Shown here piece by piece: positions 33,159-41,936 of a stretch of 64,000 bases of DNA; the stretch's first letter is position 1, and each line of letters starts with the position of its first letter. The notes beneath the pieces were generated by a model. That model ran no database searches and was not told the DNA's origin. It saw nothing but the letters and a program-made list of their open reading frames with translations. Origin of the DNA: G963556115 sp963675945 (GTDB lineage: Bacteria > Planctomycetota > SZUA-567); NCBI GenBank assembly GCA_963675945.1, contig OY780932.1, forward strand, positions 2,108,001 through 2,172,000, written 5' to 3'. The translations under genes were made by a program, and so were the position numbers.

Positions 33159-34844
33159 ATGAAGATACTGGTCGTGGATGATGAGCCTTTGATTGTCTCA
33201 ATGCTCGATGAATTTTTGAGCAATTGCGGTTTCAGTGTAGTTACTGCTGCGGCAACCCAACCGGCGCTTACTCAGATTGAGGATTCCTGGGGCGAGATTG
33301 ATTTGGTGATTACCGATGTCTGCATGCCGGGGAAGAACGGCACGCAGCTACTTGATATGGTAAAGAGTCGTTATCCAGATGTCGATGTTATTCTGCTTAC
33401 CGCTTTTTCTGAGGCAATGAATGCAAAATCTGCAATTCGTCGCGGCGCCTGTGCTTTTCTGAATAAGCCGATATCACTCCGTGAGCTGGAGCATGTCGTC
33501 AACCAGATCGCTGAAAAGCGGCATACGCGCGGGCAGCTTATCCATACGCAAAATGAATACAATCGGGAGTGTCAGCGCCATGAACAGGATATCCGGGAAC
33601 GGATGTTTCTGCGCAATCTGTATCGCCGATTGCTTCCCAAGTCATATGATTGGCTGGAACATTCGGACATGCATATCAAGCAGATTAATATGTCCGGGGT
33701 TGGTGGTGATTACGTCGATGTACGCCAATATGGGCGGAAGACCTCATTGCTCTTTCTTGCCGATGTGGCTGGGCATGGGCTTACCGCTGCTTTTGCCTGT
33801 TCTGCCTTTAAAGCCTGGTTTGGGGCGTTGAAAGAAGGGCTTGATCCGGGTGAGATTCTGCTACGGGCTGATCGGATGCTGCAGGAGATTCTCCCGGAAG
33901 AGTTTCTGGTCACGGCGTTTTGTGGAATATATTTTGAAGATAGCAGCGAACTGACCTATGCTTCCGCCGGACATCTTCCCCCAATATTTGTGACGGAAAG
34001 CGGAAATATCAGAATACCGCAGGCGGCTTGCGGGCCGGCGCTCGGGCTTAAGAAAGCTCAGCGCTGGGAGATGTGCACCACCGTCCTGGCTCCAGGAGAA
34101 TCCCTGGTTCTGTATACCGATGGAGTGACTTCAAACCCGGAACGTCTTGCGCTTTCATTAAAAAAACCGCTTAAACAACTGGGTAAGGCTGAGAATTCGC
34201 TGAACTCAAAGTCGTTGCTAGTTATGGTGCTGGACACGGCTATTGAGTCTGAACCGTATAGAGCGTTCTCCGATGATATTACGCTTCTGGCTTTGCATAA
34301 TGCTAGAGCAGTTGTCCCCGATACCAAAACAAAATTCGTGCAAGGGGAGGAGCTAATCGAAGTCGAGATGTTATCTGATGAATGGATTGACTGTATTATC
34401 TCCTCTTCGCCGACTTGTGAGGAGTTATTGAACCGCTATCTAACGGCTCTGTCAAATCAGCCTATTCCGCGGAATATTCTGGATGATGTTATTTACTGTA
34501 TTCGGGAGATGGCAAATAATGCGATCGAATGGGGGAATCGACATAACCCGGATCTGCGGGTGCGCCTGAGTACAGTGCTGCTTTCCACTAAAATTATGAT
34601 CAGAGTCGAGGATGAGGGATCAGGTTTTGATCCGCATAAATTCCTGGATATCTCGGATATCTCGGCGCAGCAGGAGGAGCGCGAAGCTCAAGGCAAACGT
34701 GACGGCGGGTTTGGGCTGAAGATAGTGCATGAGCGGATGGATGAGGTGGCCTTCAGTAAAAAAGGGAATATCGCCCTGTTGGTTAAATTTATTGATCATA
34801 ATGTAAAATCAGGCCGACTCAACGACTCATATGTCAAACTATAA
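33159..34844 (+). CDS. Response regulator with PP2C/SpoIIE phosphatase and HATPase (RsbU-RsbW fusion type)
   Basis: About 561 residues from ATG 33159 (GGAG ten bases upstream; the 20 codons before have no family match). Receiver with phospho-Asp53 (IDLVITDVCMPGKNG). PP2C-type serine phosphatase at about 180-375: FLADVAGHGLTAAF, TYASAGHLPPIF, LVLYTDGVTSNP, FSDDITLLAL. C-terminal RsbW-like kinase ATPase: IREMANNAIEWGNRHNP, EDEGSGFDP, GGFGLKIVHERMDE. Such proteins control STAS anti-anti-sigma factors by dephosphorylation and phosphorylation. Two STAS proteins lie 12-14 kb downstream in the same block and are candidate partners. Confidence 0.9.
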   Translation: MKILVVDDEPLIVSMLDEFLSNCGFSVVTAAATQPALTQIEDSWGEIDLVITDVCMPGKNGTQLLDMVKSRYPDVDVILLTAFSEAMNAKSAIRRGACAFLNKPISLRELEHVVNQIAEKRHTRGQLIHTQNEYNRECQRHEQDIRERMFLRNLYRRLLPKSYDWLEHSDMHIKQINMSGVGGDYVDVRQYGRKTSLLFLADVAGHGLTAAFACSAFKAWFGALKEGLDPGEILLRADRMLQEILPEEFLVTAFCGIYFEDSSELTYASAGHLPPIFVTESGNIRIPQAACGPALGLKKAQRWEMCTTVLAPGESLVLYTDGVTSNPERLALSLKKPLKQLGKAENSLNSKSLLVMVLDTAIESEPYRAFSDDITLLALHNARAVVPDTKTKFVQGEELIEVEMLSDEWIDCIISSSPTCEELLNRYLTALSNQPIPRNILDDVIYCIREMANNAIEWGNRHNPDLRVRLSTVLLSTKIMIRVEDEGSGFDPHKFLDISDISAQQEEREAQGKRDGGFGLKIVHERMDEVAFSKKGNIALLVKFIDHNVKSGRLNDSYVKL

Positions 34845-34929
34845 AAATAAAGGTAATTTTAGGTAGACTAGTGGACAAACAGCTAAAATTTTACGCAGGA
34901 ATTTAGATTATGAGACAGGAGGTAAAAAT

Positions 34930-35427
34930 ATGGTTGAGCAGACAAGTGTGGTAGAGAATCAGTTGCAGCAGACGATGAACTCATTTACTCAGGTTGTGTC
35001 GTTTTCGCTGGCTAAAGAAGAATACGCCATTGAAATACTCAAGGTCAAGGAGATCATCCTGGTGGAAGGAATAACCAGAGTTCCGCAGATGCCGGATTAT
35101 ATTGAGGGAATAATCAATCTGCGCGGGGATGTGGTTCCGGTGTTGGATCTGCGTAAACGCTTCGGCTTGTCCAATATTGAGATCAATGAAGAGACAAGAA
35201 TAATTGTCTCACGTATGGAGAAGCGGATTATCGGTCTGATCGTCGATTCGGTGTCACAGGTGATGAAGATCCCCAACGCTGATATTCAGGAGCCGCCGGA
35301 TACCATTGCCGGCCTTGCCGGGGAGTATCTCACCGGTGTGGGCAAGGTTGCAGAGCGCATGATTATGATGCTCGATATTGAGAAGGTACTTACGGTGCAT
35401 GAAACGCTGGCGCTGAAGCAAATGTAA
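34930..35427 (+). CDS. cheW: Chemotaxis coupling protein CheW
   Basis: 165 residues: the CheW fold that links chemoreceptors to CheA. VVSFSLAKEEYAIEILKVKEII, then RVPQMPDYIEGIINLRGDVVPVLDLRKRFG and RIIGLIVDSVSQVM. AGGAGGT precedes the start. First gene of the chemotaxis cluster and 72 bases before the receptor gene. Confidence 0.96.
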   Translation: MVEQTSVVENQLQQTMNSFTQVVSFSLAKEEYAIEILKVKEIILVEGITRVPQMPDYIEGIINLRGDVVPVLDLRKRFGLSNIEINEETRIIVSRMEKRIIGLIVDSVSQVMKIPNADIQEPPDTIAGLAGEYLTGVGKVAERMIMMLDIEKVLTVHETLALKQM

Positions 35428-35499
35428 ACAGAGCTAAGCCGTAGCCAGAAGTTGGTAGTTTGGGTAAATCTTGATTAATCCGTTACGAGGAGGAATAAA

Positions 35500-37542
35500 A
35501 TGCGTTTAGGAACGAAGTTGATGATTGGTTTTCTGGTGGTGGTAGTCTTCTTGATTGTAGTGGCGACGGTGGGCTTTCTAGGTATAGGTCAGACTGTAAA
35601 TAATATGGAATCGATTGCTCATCAGATGCAGATTGTGGATGATGTTAATCGGGCGTTGGTAGATACAGGTGATGCGCAGGCGGCGGCGCTACGCTTGATT
35701 ATTTATAGGGATAAAATCTATCATGAGGGAATGGATGAGGAGATAGATAGTATCAAGGAAGAGGTGGAACATGCGGCTGGTCTGATGAATTCGGAAGAAA
35801 ATAAGAAGATGGCGGCGGATATTGTGACGGCGATCGAGCATTATAAGACGGTGTCTGATGATTGGTGGGTGGCTGAGCAGGAGAAGGCTGAGGCCGGGAC
35901 GATTCGCGAGCAGGCGGCAGGGAGTATTCTGAAAGAGATTAAGCTGATGCTCGATTATGAGAATCAGTATATCGAACGGAGTCAGCAGGAAGGCAAGGTA
36001 GATTATCAGTTGCTTGGCAAGTTGAATGAGGCGCAGGAGGTGCAAAATTCTTTCAACCGGGTACGCCTGGCGGCTCAGAAGTATCAATTAGCGGTGACCC
36101 CGGAGGAGCAGGATGCGGTTGCGCGGGAGTGGCTGGCGGAGATCGAACTCTGCAATGCTCAGGTTGAAAACTGTCTGGAAATATTCAAGGCGCAGGAGGT
36201 ACGCAAGGCGCTACAGAGTATCAAGAAAGAGTTGGCAAGTTATAACGATAAGGTGATGGCTTTTCGCAGTATAAACCAGAGACAGCGAAAATCTCAGGAG
36301 CAGCAGCGGGAAGCGGCAGCTGCGGCGATGCAGGCCTCGCGTGATGTCCGTGACGGTGTATATAAGTATGTCGCTGGAGTTGAAGAGCAGGCGATCAGTG
36401 ACAAGGATATGGTCAATATGGTGATGATAGTGGTGGGAATACTGGCCTTTGTCTGCGCGGTGGTAATCAGTCTGGTGCTGGCGCGCAATATCAGCCAGGG
36501 GGCGCAGGCGATTGTAACTCCACTCAAGATGCTGGCGGCGGGAGATCTGACGGTAAAGGCGGCAGTAACCACCAAGGATGAGTTCCTGGATATGGCGAAT
36601 GCCCTCAACGATATGAGTGGGCAGTTGAACCAGGTGATTTCGGAGATTCGTGATGCTGCCGATGCGACTGCGGCCAGCGGTGAAGAGCTTGCAGCTTCGG
36701 CGCAGAATATCTCTACCGGGGCGCAGAGCCAGGCGAGTTCGGTTGAGGAGATCTCAGCCAGTATGGAGGAACTCTCTGCAATGATTCAGCAGGCGGCGGA
36801 GAATGCCCGCGTTGCCAATGAGGTTAGTATTGAGACCAACGGCGTTGCGGAACGGGGTAATGGTACGGTAAGTCAGTCTATAGAAGGGATGGGGCTGATA
36901 AACGAGTCAAGTTCACAGATTAGCAAAATTATCGATGTTATCAGTCAGATAGCGAATCAGACCAATCTGCTGGCCTTGAATGCGGCGATAGAAGCGGCTA
37001 GTGCCGGTGAACATGGACTAGGATTTGCCGTTGTCGCAGATGAAGTGCGCAAGCTTGCGGAACGTTCCAGCCAGGCGGCAGGGGAGATAACTCAGTTGAT
37101 TGAAGAGTCGAGCAAACGGGTGGATCAGGGAAGTAAGTTGAGTGAAGAGGTGGGAAATTCGCTGAAATCAATTGTAAACGGTATTCAGCAGACCTCTAAC
37201 AGTATGTCTGAGATCTCGGCCAGTACGCAGGAACAGGCAGAGACCGCTACCCAGGTAAGTAAGGCTATCGATGGTATCAGTGCCATAACGGAAGAGAATA
37301 GTTCTTCAGCGGAAGAGATGGCAGCTAGTGCCGAGGAACTCTCAGCTCAGGCGCAGAAGATGCAGGGATTGGTCGATAATTTCAAACTTTCTCAGGAAAA
37401 TAGCAGTTATCTTGCAAGTAGTGCGACTACAACTTCGGTAAAAAAGGAGGTGGCGGAAAGACCGGTTAAGATCAATCTGAAATCTACACCTTTGCCTAGT
37501 CCGCAGGTAGCGGCAAGCAGTGGCGCGCTCTATCACGAGTAA
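35500..37542 (+). CDS. Methyl-accepting chemotaxis protein
   Basis: 680 residues. TM1 at about 9-29, an extracytoplasmic helical domain of about 275 residues (helical-bundle type, Glu/Gln/Lys-rich), TM2 at about 306-328 (MVMIVVGILAFVCAVVISLVL), HAMP, then the signalling hairpin with tip IANQTNLLALNAAIEAASAG and GFAVVADEVRKLAERS. Glu/Gln-rich segments flanking the tip (EEISASMEELSA) are likely CheR methylation sites, with CheD a candidate deamidase. No CheR-tethering pentapeptide; the end reads SSGALYHE. The ligand cannot be read from sequence. Confidence 0.95.
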   Translation: MRLGTKLMIGFLVVVVFLIVVATVGFLGIGQTVNNMESIAHQMQIVDDVNRALVDTGDAQAAALRLIIYRDKIYHEGMDEEIDSIKEEVEHAAGLMNSEENKKMAADIVTAIEHYKTVSDDWWVAEQEKAEAGTIREQAAGSILKEIKLMLDYENQYIERSQQEGKVDYQLLGKLNEAQEVQNSFNRVRLAAQKYQLAVTPEEQDAVAREWLAEIELCNAQVENCLEIFKAQEVRKALQSIKKELASYNDKVMAFRSINQRQRKSQEQQREAAAAAMQASRDVRDGVYKYVAGVEEQAISDKDMVNMVMIVVGILAFVCAVVISLVLARNISQGAQAIVTPLKMLAAGDLTVKAAVTTKDEFLDMANALNDMSGQLNQVISEIRDAADATAASGEELAASAQNISTGAQSQASSVEEISASMEELSAMIQQAAENARVANEVSIETNGVAERGNGTVSQSIEGMGLINESSSQISKIIDVISQIANQTNLLALNAAIEAASAGEHGLGFAVVADEVRKLAERSSQAAGEITQLIEESSKRVDQGSKLSEEVGNSLKSIVNGIQQTSNSMSEISASTQEQAETATQVSKAIDGISAITEENSSSAEEMAASAEELSAQAQKMQGLVDNFKLSQENSSYLASSATTTSVKKEVAERPVKINLKSTPLPSPQVAASSGALYHE

Positions 37543-37555
37543 TTTCGTATGACTT

Positions 37556-37588
37556 TACAGAGTCTGCAGCAACCTTGCAGGCTCTGTA
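37556..37588 (+). terminator. Hairpin after the MCP gene
   Basis: A 13-bp stem with one T-G pair (TACAGAG...CTCTGTA outer arms), 13 bases after the stop, without a T-run. Possible weak terminator or 3' stabiliser. Confidence 0.45.
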
Positions 37589-37776
37589 GTCTGAATGGAA
37601 TGCTGTAAGTATTGTAGTGTGGTCGGTAATGCGTTAGTTGTATGCTAAGACTGAGTGAGGGATGGATTTACTTTGTGGGGTATTTTATTGTTGAAATAAA
37701 ATGGGGTGCGTGGTATGTAAATATAGCTGTGGACTAATTGCTTCGTGCGGTTAATGAAAGGGAGTAGGGGAAAACT

Positions 37777-40700
37777 ATGTCTAATAAATCTTTTGATAGA
37801 CCTGAAGACAGAGCTGTTGCCGGAACAAATGCTGAGCGTTTAGTACAGATTCTGGAGGCGTTACGGAAGGTCGATCATTTTATTATACATACTCATGAGA
37901 AACATGCACTCCTTGAGAATATCTGTAATTGCCTTACCGCAAAACAGGTATATTCCAATGCCTGGATTATAACTTTTACTGAAGACTATACGCTGCTGGA
38001 TTCTTCGGAAGCGGGAATGCGCGACTTGTTCCCGGTGATACGTGATAAATTTGTCGGTGGGGAGTTAATGGCGTGTTGCCAGCAGGCAGTTGCAGGTGAA
38101 GAGGTGGTTGTGATGCAAGACCGGAGGCTTTGCCGAAGCTGTCCCTTGGCAAAAATTTACTGTGGGAATGGGGGTGTCCCCTTGATTACCGGCTTGAGGC
38201 ATGAAGGTAAGATTGTTGGTGTCTTGGGTGCTTCAATTTCAGTTGATTTTGCAGCTACCGAGGAGGAAAAATCTGTATTTAGTTCTATTGCTGAGTCGAT
38301 TGCCAACGCGTTTAGTTCCTTTGACGTAGAAGAGTCACGAATCGAGGCCGAGCAGGCGTTTCGTGAAAGTGAGATACGTTGGTCATTCGCAGTTGAGGGG
38401 ATGAAATACGGTGTCTGGGACTGGAATGCGCAGACGGATAGAATCTTCTTTAGCCATGAATGGAAAGCAATGCTGGGGTATACCGATGAGGAGATTGGCG
38501 ATTCGTTTGCTGAGTGGGCTTCGCGGGTTCATCCCGATGATATTGGGAATTGTTATAAAGATTTAGAGCGGTATTTTAATGGTGAGACTGATTCATATAT
38601 TAATGAACACCGTATGTGCCACAAAGACGGGCATTGGGTCTGGATTCTGGATCGGGGTAAGATTCTGGAAAAAACGCCTGACGGGAAACCCTTGCGCATC
38701 ATCGGTACTCATGCTGATATCAGCGAGAAGAAACAGATCGAAAAGGATTTGGACTTTAAGTCCAATATCCTAGATCAGATTGCTGATATTATTACTGCGA
38801 CTGACCTGGAGGGGATTGTTACTTATGTGAATGACGCGACCTGTAAAATGCTTGGAAAGACCCGCGAGGAGATTGTCGGAAAGTCTATACATACTTATGG
38901 TGAAGACTCCTTCCGGGGTGCAACCCAGGAAGATATAATTCTGAAAACGCGAACCGAGGGTAAGTGGCGGGGGGAGATAGTCAATTATGGTGCTAATGGC
39001 AAGGTGTATATTCTTGATTGTCGTACGCAGCAGGTGCTTGATAAAAATGGTAACCTATTGGGGCTTTGTGGAATAAGCACCGATATTACCGAGAAGAAGC
39101 AGGCCGAGGCGGCGCTAAAAGAGAGCGAAGAGCAGTTCCGCAGCCTCTTTCAGCAGATGAATTTAGGGGTTGCTATTTATGAAGCGGTGGATGATGGTGA
39201 GGATTTTATCTTTGTGGATATGAATGATGCAGGGCAGAAATACTGCCAGATGTCGCTTGCGGAGTTGGTAGGCAAACGCATTACTGAGACCTTTCCGCAG
39301 GTGCGAGATATCGGACTATTTGCTTGTATTCAGAACGTTTATACAACCGGTCAACCCGAATTACTCCCGTTCAAAGAATATGAGGATAATCGTATTAAGT
39401 TATGGGTGGAGAATCGCATCTTCCGTCTGCCGTCAAAGCAGATTGTCGCTATGTTTGAAGACAGGAGTGAACAGCATCAACTCGAAAAGCGGATGCACCA
39501 TCTGGAGAAGCTTGATGCGGTCGGGCATCTTGCCGGTGGTATAGCGCATGATTTTAACAATCAGTTGTCCGGCATTATCGGGTATGCCGAGATGCTGGAG
39601 AAAAAGCTGAAGGATCAGGATGCGTGTCATTATGCGTCCAACATTATAAAAGCGTCGACCAGGGCTGCAGAAATGACCGCCAAGCTCCTTGCCTTTGGCC
39701 GTAAAGGGAAGAATCTGTCCATACCCATCGATGTCAATAGCATGATTAGCGATGTGGCTAGTATGTTGGAACGGAGTATTGATAAGCGTATCCACATATT
39801 GCTGAAGCTGGCCGCGTCAAAAGCGGTCATCAGTGGCGATCCGACGCAGGTTAACAGTGCTATCCTCAATCTGGGCATTAATGCGCGCGATGCCATGCCG
39901 GAAGGGGGAAAGTTGTGTTTTGAAACTTCATTTATAAATCTTGATAGAGAATTTATCCGCCGGCATGGTTATAAGATGGAGCTTGGGGCTTATATACGTA
40001 TTGCTGTTACCGATACCGGAACCGGTATGACCGAAGCGATCAGGACGCGGGCGTTTGAACCATTCTTTACCACCAAATCAGAAGGTAAAGGATCAGGACT
40101 TGGGCTGGCCAGCGTTTATGGTACGGTCAAAAACCATGGCGGGGCAATTGAAATTTATAGTGAACCCGGCCATGGAACAACCTTTAATATTTACTTTCCG
40201 CTTTCAGCAACTGATGAGGTGCATATCCCTAAGTCTACAATGTTTCATTCTCAGAGGCATGAGCGTATTTTAGTTGTGGATGATGAGGAGATGCTGCGAA
40301 GCCTTGCGAGCGATATGCTGCAGGAGCTTGGGTATACGGTTCAAACCTGTGTTAATGGCAGAGACGCAGTAACTTATTATGAGACGGCGTGGCAGGAGAT
40401 TGACCTGGTGCTTATGGATATGGTGATGCCGGAGATGGGGGGGCATGATGCGTTTCTGGCAATGCAGCAGATAAATCCGGATATTCGTGTGGTCTTGGTA
40501 TCTGGCTATAGTATCAATGGTGAGGCTCAGGCTATTCTGGATAAAGGGGTTAAAGCGTTTTTGGGCAAACCCTACAAGCAGTCGGAGCTTTCGGAAAAGA
40601 TTGCGCAGGCACTGTATGGCACGGATGTTACCCCGCTAAAGAACTCTGAGGCAAAGCCTGTAGAAAGCGAGCGCCCCCAGAGCCAGCCCTTTGAGCCTGA

Positions 40701-40881
40701 GCGTTTGCCAGCAGAGCTGGTGCAGGAATTAGAGAATATCGTCTTGACGCTGGATGTAACAGAACTCAAGGCGGTTGCTAAGCGTATACAGCGGGATTAT
40801 CCGGAGGTGAGTTCGTTACTGGAAAAGGCGGCGGAAGAATTTGACTTTGATTGTCTGAGTGAGATCTTGGATAGAGGTTGA
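37777..40881 (+). CDS. Multi-PAS hybrid sensor histidine kinase with Cys-containing GAF-like domain
   Basis: 1034 residues, no TM. The N-terminal 190 residues form a GAF-like sensor with the cysteine motif CRSCPLAKIYCGNGG. Three PAS domains follow (about 205-325 with a PAC-like HRMCHKDGHWVWI, 330-445, 450-565), then phospho-His in GGIAHDFNNQLSGIIGYAEM, HATPase (LNLGINARDAMPEGG, GTGMTEAIRTRAFEPFFTTK, GSGLGLASVYGTVKNHGG), a receiver (LVLMDMVMPEMGG) and a helical C-terminus of about 80 residues. The CxxCPL motif recurs in sensor GAFs and could bind a metal, cluster or redox ligand. It lies inside the chemotaxis cluster between mcp and cheR. Confidence 0.9.
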   Translation: MSNKSFDRPEDRAVAGTNAERLVQILEALRKVDHFIIHTHEKHALLENICNCLTAKQVYSNAWIITFTEDYTLLDSSEAGMRDLFPVIRDKFVGGELMACCQQAVAGEEVVVMQDRRLCRSCPLAKIYCGNGGVPLITGLRHEGKIVGVLGASISVDFAATEEEKSVFSSIAESIANAFSSFDVEESRIEAEQAFRESEIRWSFAVEGMKYGVWDWNAQTDRIFFSHEWKAMLGYTDEEIGDSFAEWASRVHPDDIGNCYKDLERYFNGETDSYINEHRMCHKDGHWVWILDRGKILEKTPDGKPLRIIGTHADISEKKQIEKDLDFKSNILDQIADIITATDLEGIVTYVNDATCKMLGKTREEIVGKSIHTYGEDSFRGATQEDIILKTRTEGKWRGEIVNYGANGKVYILDCRTQQVLDKNGNLLGLCGISTDITEKKQAEAALKESEEQFRSLFQQMNLGVAIYEAVDDGEDFIFVDMNDAGQKYCQMSLAELVGKRITETFPQVRDIGLFACIQNVYTTGQPELLPFKEYEDNRIKLWVENRIFRLPSKQIVAMFEDRSEQHQLEKRMHHLEKLDAVGHLAGGIAHDFNNQLSGIIGYAEMLEKKLKDQDACHYASNIIKASTRAAEMTAKLLAFGRKGKNLSIPIDVNSMISDVASMLERSIDKRIHILLKLAASKAVISGDPTQVNSAILNLGINARDAMPEGGKLCFETSFINLDREFIRRHGYKMELGAYIRIAVTDTGTGMTEAIRTRAFEPFFTTKSEGKGSGLGLASVYGTVKNHGGAIEIYSEPGHGTTFNIYFPLSATDEVHIPKSTMFHSQRHERILVVDDEEMLRSLASDMLQELGYTVQTCVNGRDAVTYYETAWQEIDLVLMDMVMPEMGGHDAFLAMQQINPDIRVVLVSGYSINGEAQAILDKGVKAFLGKPYKQSELSEKIAQALYGTDVTPLKNSEAKPVESERPQSQPFEPERLPAELVQELENIVLTLDVTELKAVAKRIQRDYPEVSSLLEKAAEEFDFDCLSEILDRG

Positions 40882-40965
40882 AGTATACCACTCTCGGCGG
40901 CAGCGATATCTTGAATGCTTCGCGCTCGGCATTTCGTATACTGCCATAGCAAAACTGCCAATATA

Positions 40966-40977
40966 TTGGTGCCAACT
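40966..40977. promoter_or_regulatory. TTGGTGCCAACT motif, copy 2
   Basis: Exact copy of 32990-33001. It overlaps a perfect palindrome CCAATATATTGG (40959-40969) and lies 120 bases upstream of cheR. Confidence 0.35.
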
Positions 40978-41096
40978 GGTGCTGATGAAATAGGTTTATA
41001 GCAATATTTTACGCAAAAAACATCGTATTGTGCTTATTAACTGTTTGGTACGAAGTTTGTATGTATATATCGTGAATTCGCTTTGGAGAAGCCTGT

Positions 41097-41936
41097 ATGC
41101 AAAATCACCTACAGATATATGATGTGGAATTGACCCCTTCCGAGTTCAGGTTGTATAAGGAACTTATGTATCGGCATGCCGGGATTTCGCTCGCGGATAA
41201 TAAGCACTCGCTGGTTCAGAATAGGCTGCGTAAACGTCTGCGTTTGGTGAATCTGAGCAGTTTTCGCGAGTACTATGAGTATATTTGTGAGAAGCGACAT
41301 GCTGCTGAATTTCAGGAGTGTATCAATGCGCTCACAACCAATGAAACTTATTTCTTTCGGCATAAGCAGCACTGGGATTATATTGTCGCCAAACTCTTAC
41401 CGAGTTGGCAGCAGACAAGTTCCAAGGGCAGTATGTTCAGAGTCTGGAGTGCTGCCTCGTCAACCGGGGAAGAGCCATACTCTCTGGCTATTCTACTCAG
41501 CGACTCCCTGGCTGCCAACGCTGGTTGGCGTATAAGTGTTGAGGCTACAGATATCAATGAAGAGGTGTTGAAACAGGCTAGAGTTGGTGTGTATGGCGAA
41601 TACTCTTTGCAGAAAGTTACTCCGTTATGTCTTAAAAAGTACTTTACGCCGGTAGATGATAAACATTATCGCGTAACCGATAGTATCCGGAAGGTGGTGG
41701 ATTTTTCAGTTCATAACTTGCAGACGCCATCCTCGGGGCAAAAGTATGATATGGTCTTTCTGCGTAATGTAATGATATATTTTGATGATGCCAGTAAACA
41801 CCGGGTAATTTCCAATATTTCCGCACGTATTAAGAATAGAGGATACCTGTTTCTCGGGGGGTCGGAGATTCTCCCCGCCTGCCAAAATCAGTATGAGCAG
41901 ATCTTTCCCACTGTTTACAGAAAGATAGAACGATGA
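41097..41936 (+). CDS. cheR: Chemoreceptor methyltransferase CheR
   Basis: Methylates receptor glutamates using S-adenosylmethionine. 279 residues: a helical N-terminal domain (EFRLYKELMYRHAGISLAD), then the SAM-binding domain with TTNETYFFRHKQHWDYI, RVWSAASSTGEEPYSLAI, VEATDINEEVLKQA and DMVFLRNVMIYFD. GGAG at 41085 fits ATG 41097. The end overlaps cheA by ATGA. Confidence 0.96.
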   Translation: MQNHLQIYDVELTPSEFRLYKELMYRHAGISLADNKHSLVQNRLRKRLRLVNLSSFREYYEYICEKRHAAEFQECINALTTNETYFFRHKQHWDYIVAKLLPSWQQTSSKGSMFRVWSAASSTGEEPYSLAILLSDSLAANAGWRISVEATDINEEVLKQARVGVYGEYSLQKVTPLCLKKYFTPVDDKHYRVTDSIRKVVDFSVHNLQTPSSGQKYDMVFLRNVMIYFDDASKHRVISNISARIKNRGYLFLGGSEILPACQNQYEQIFPTVYRKIER

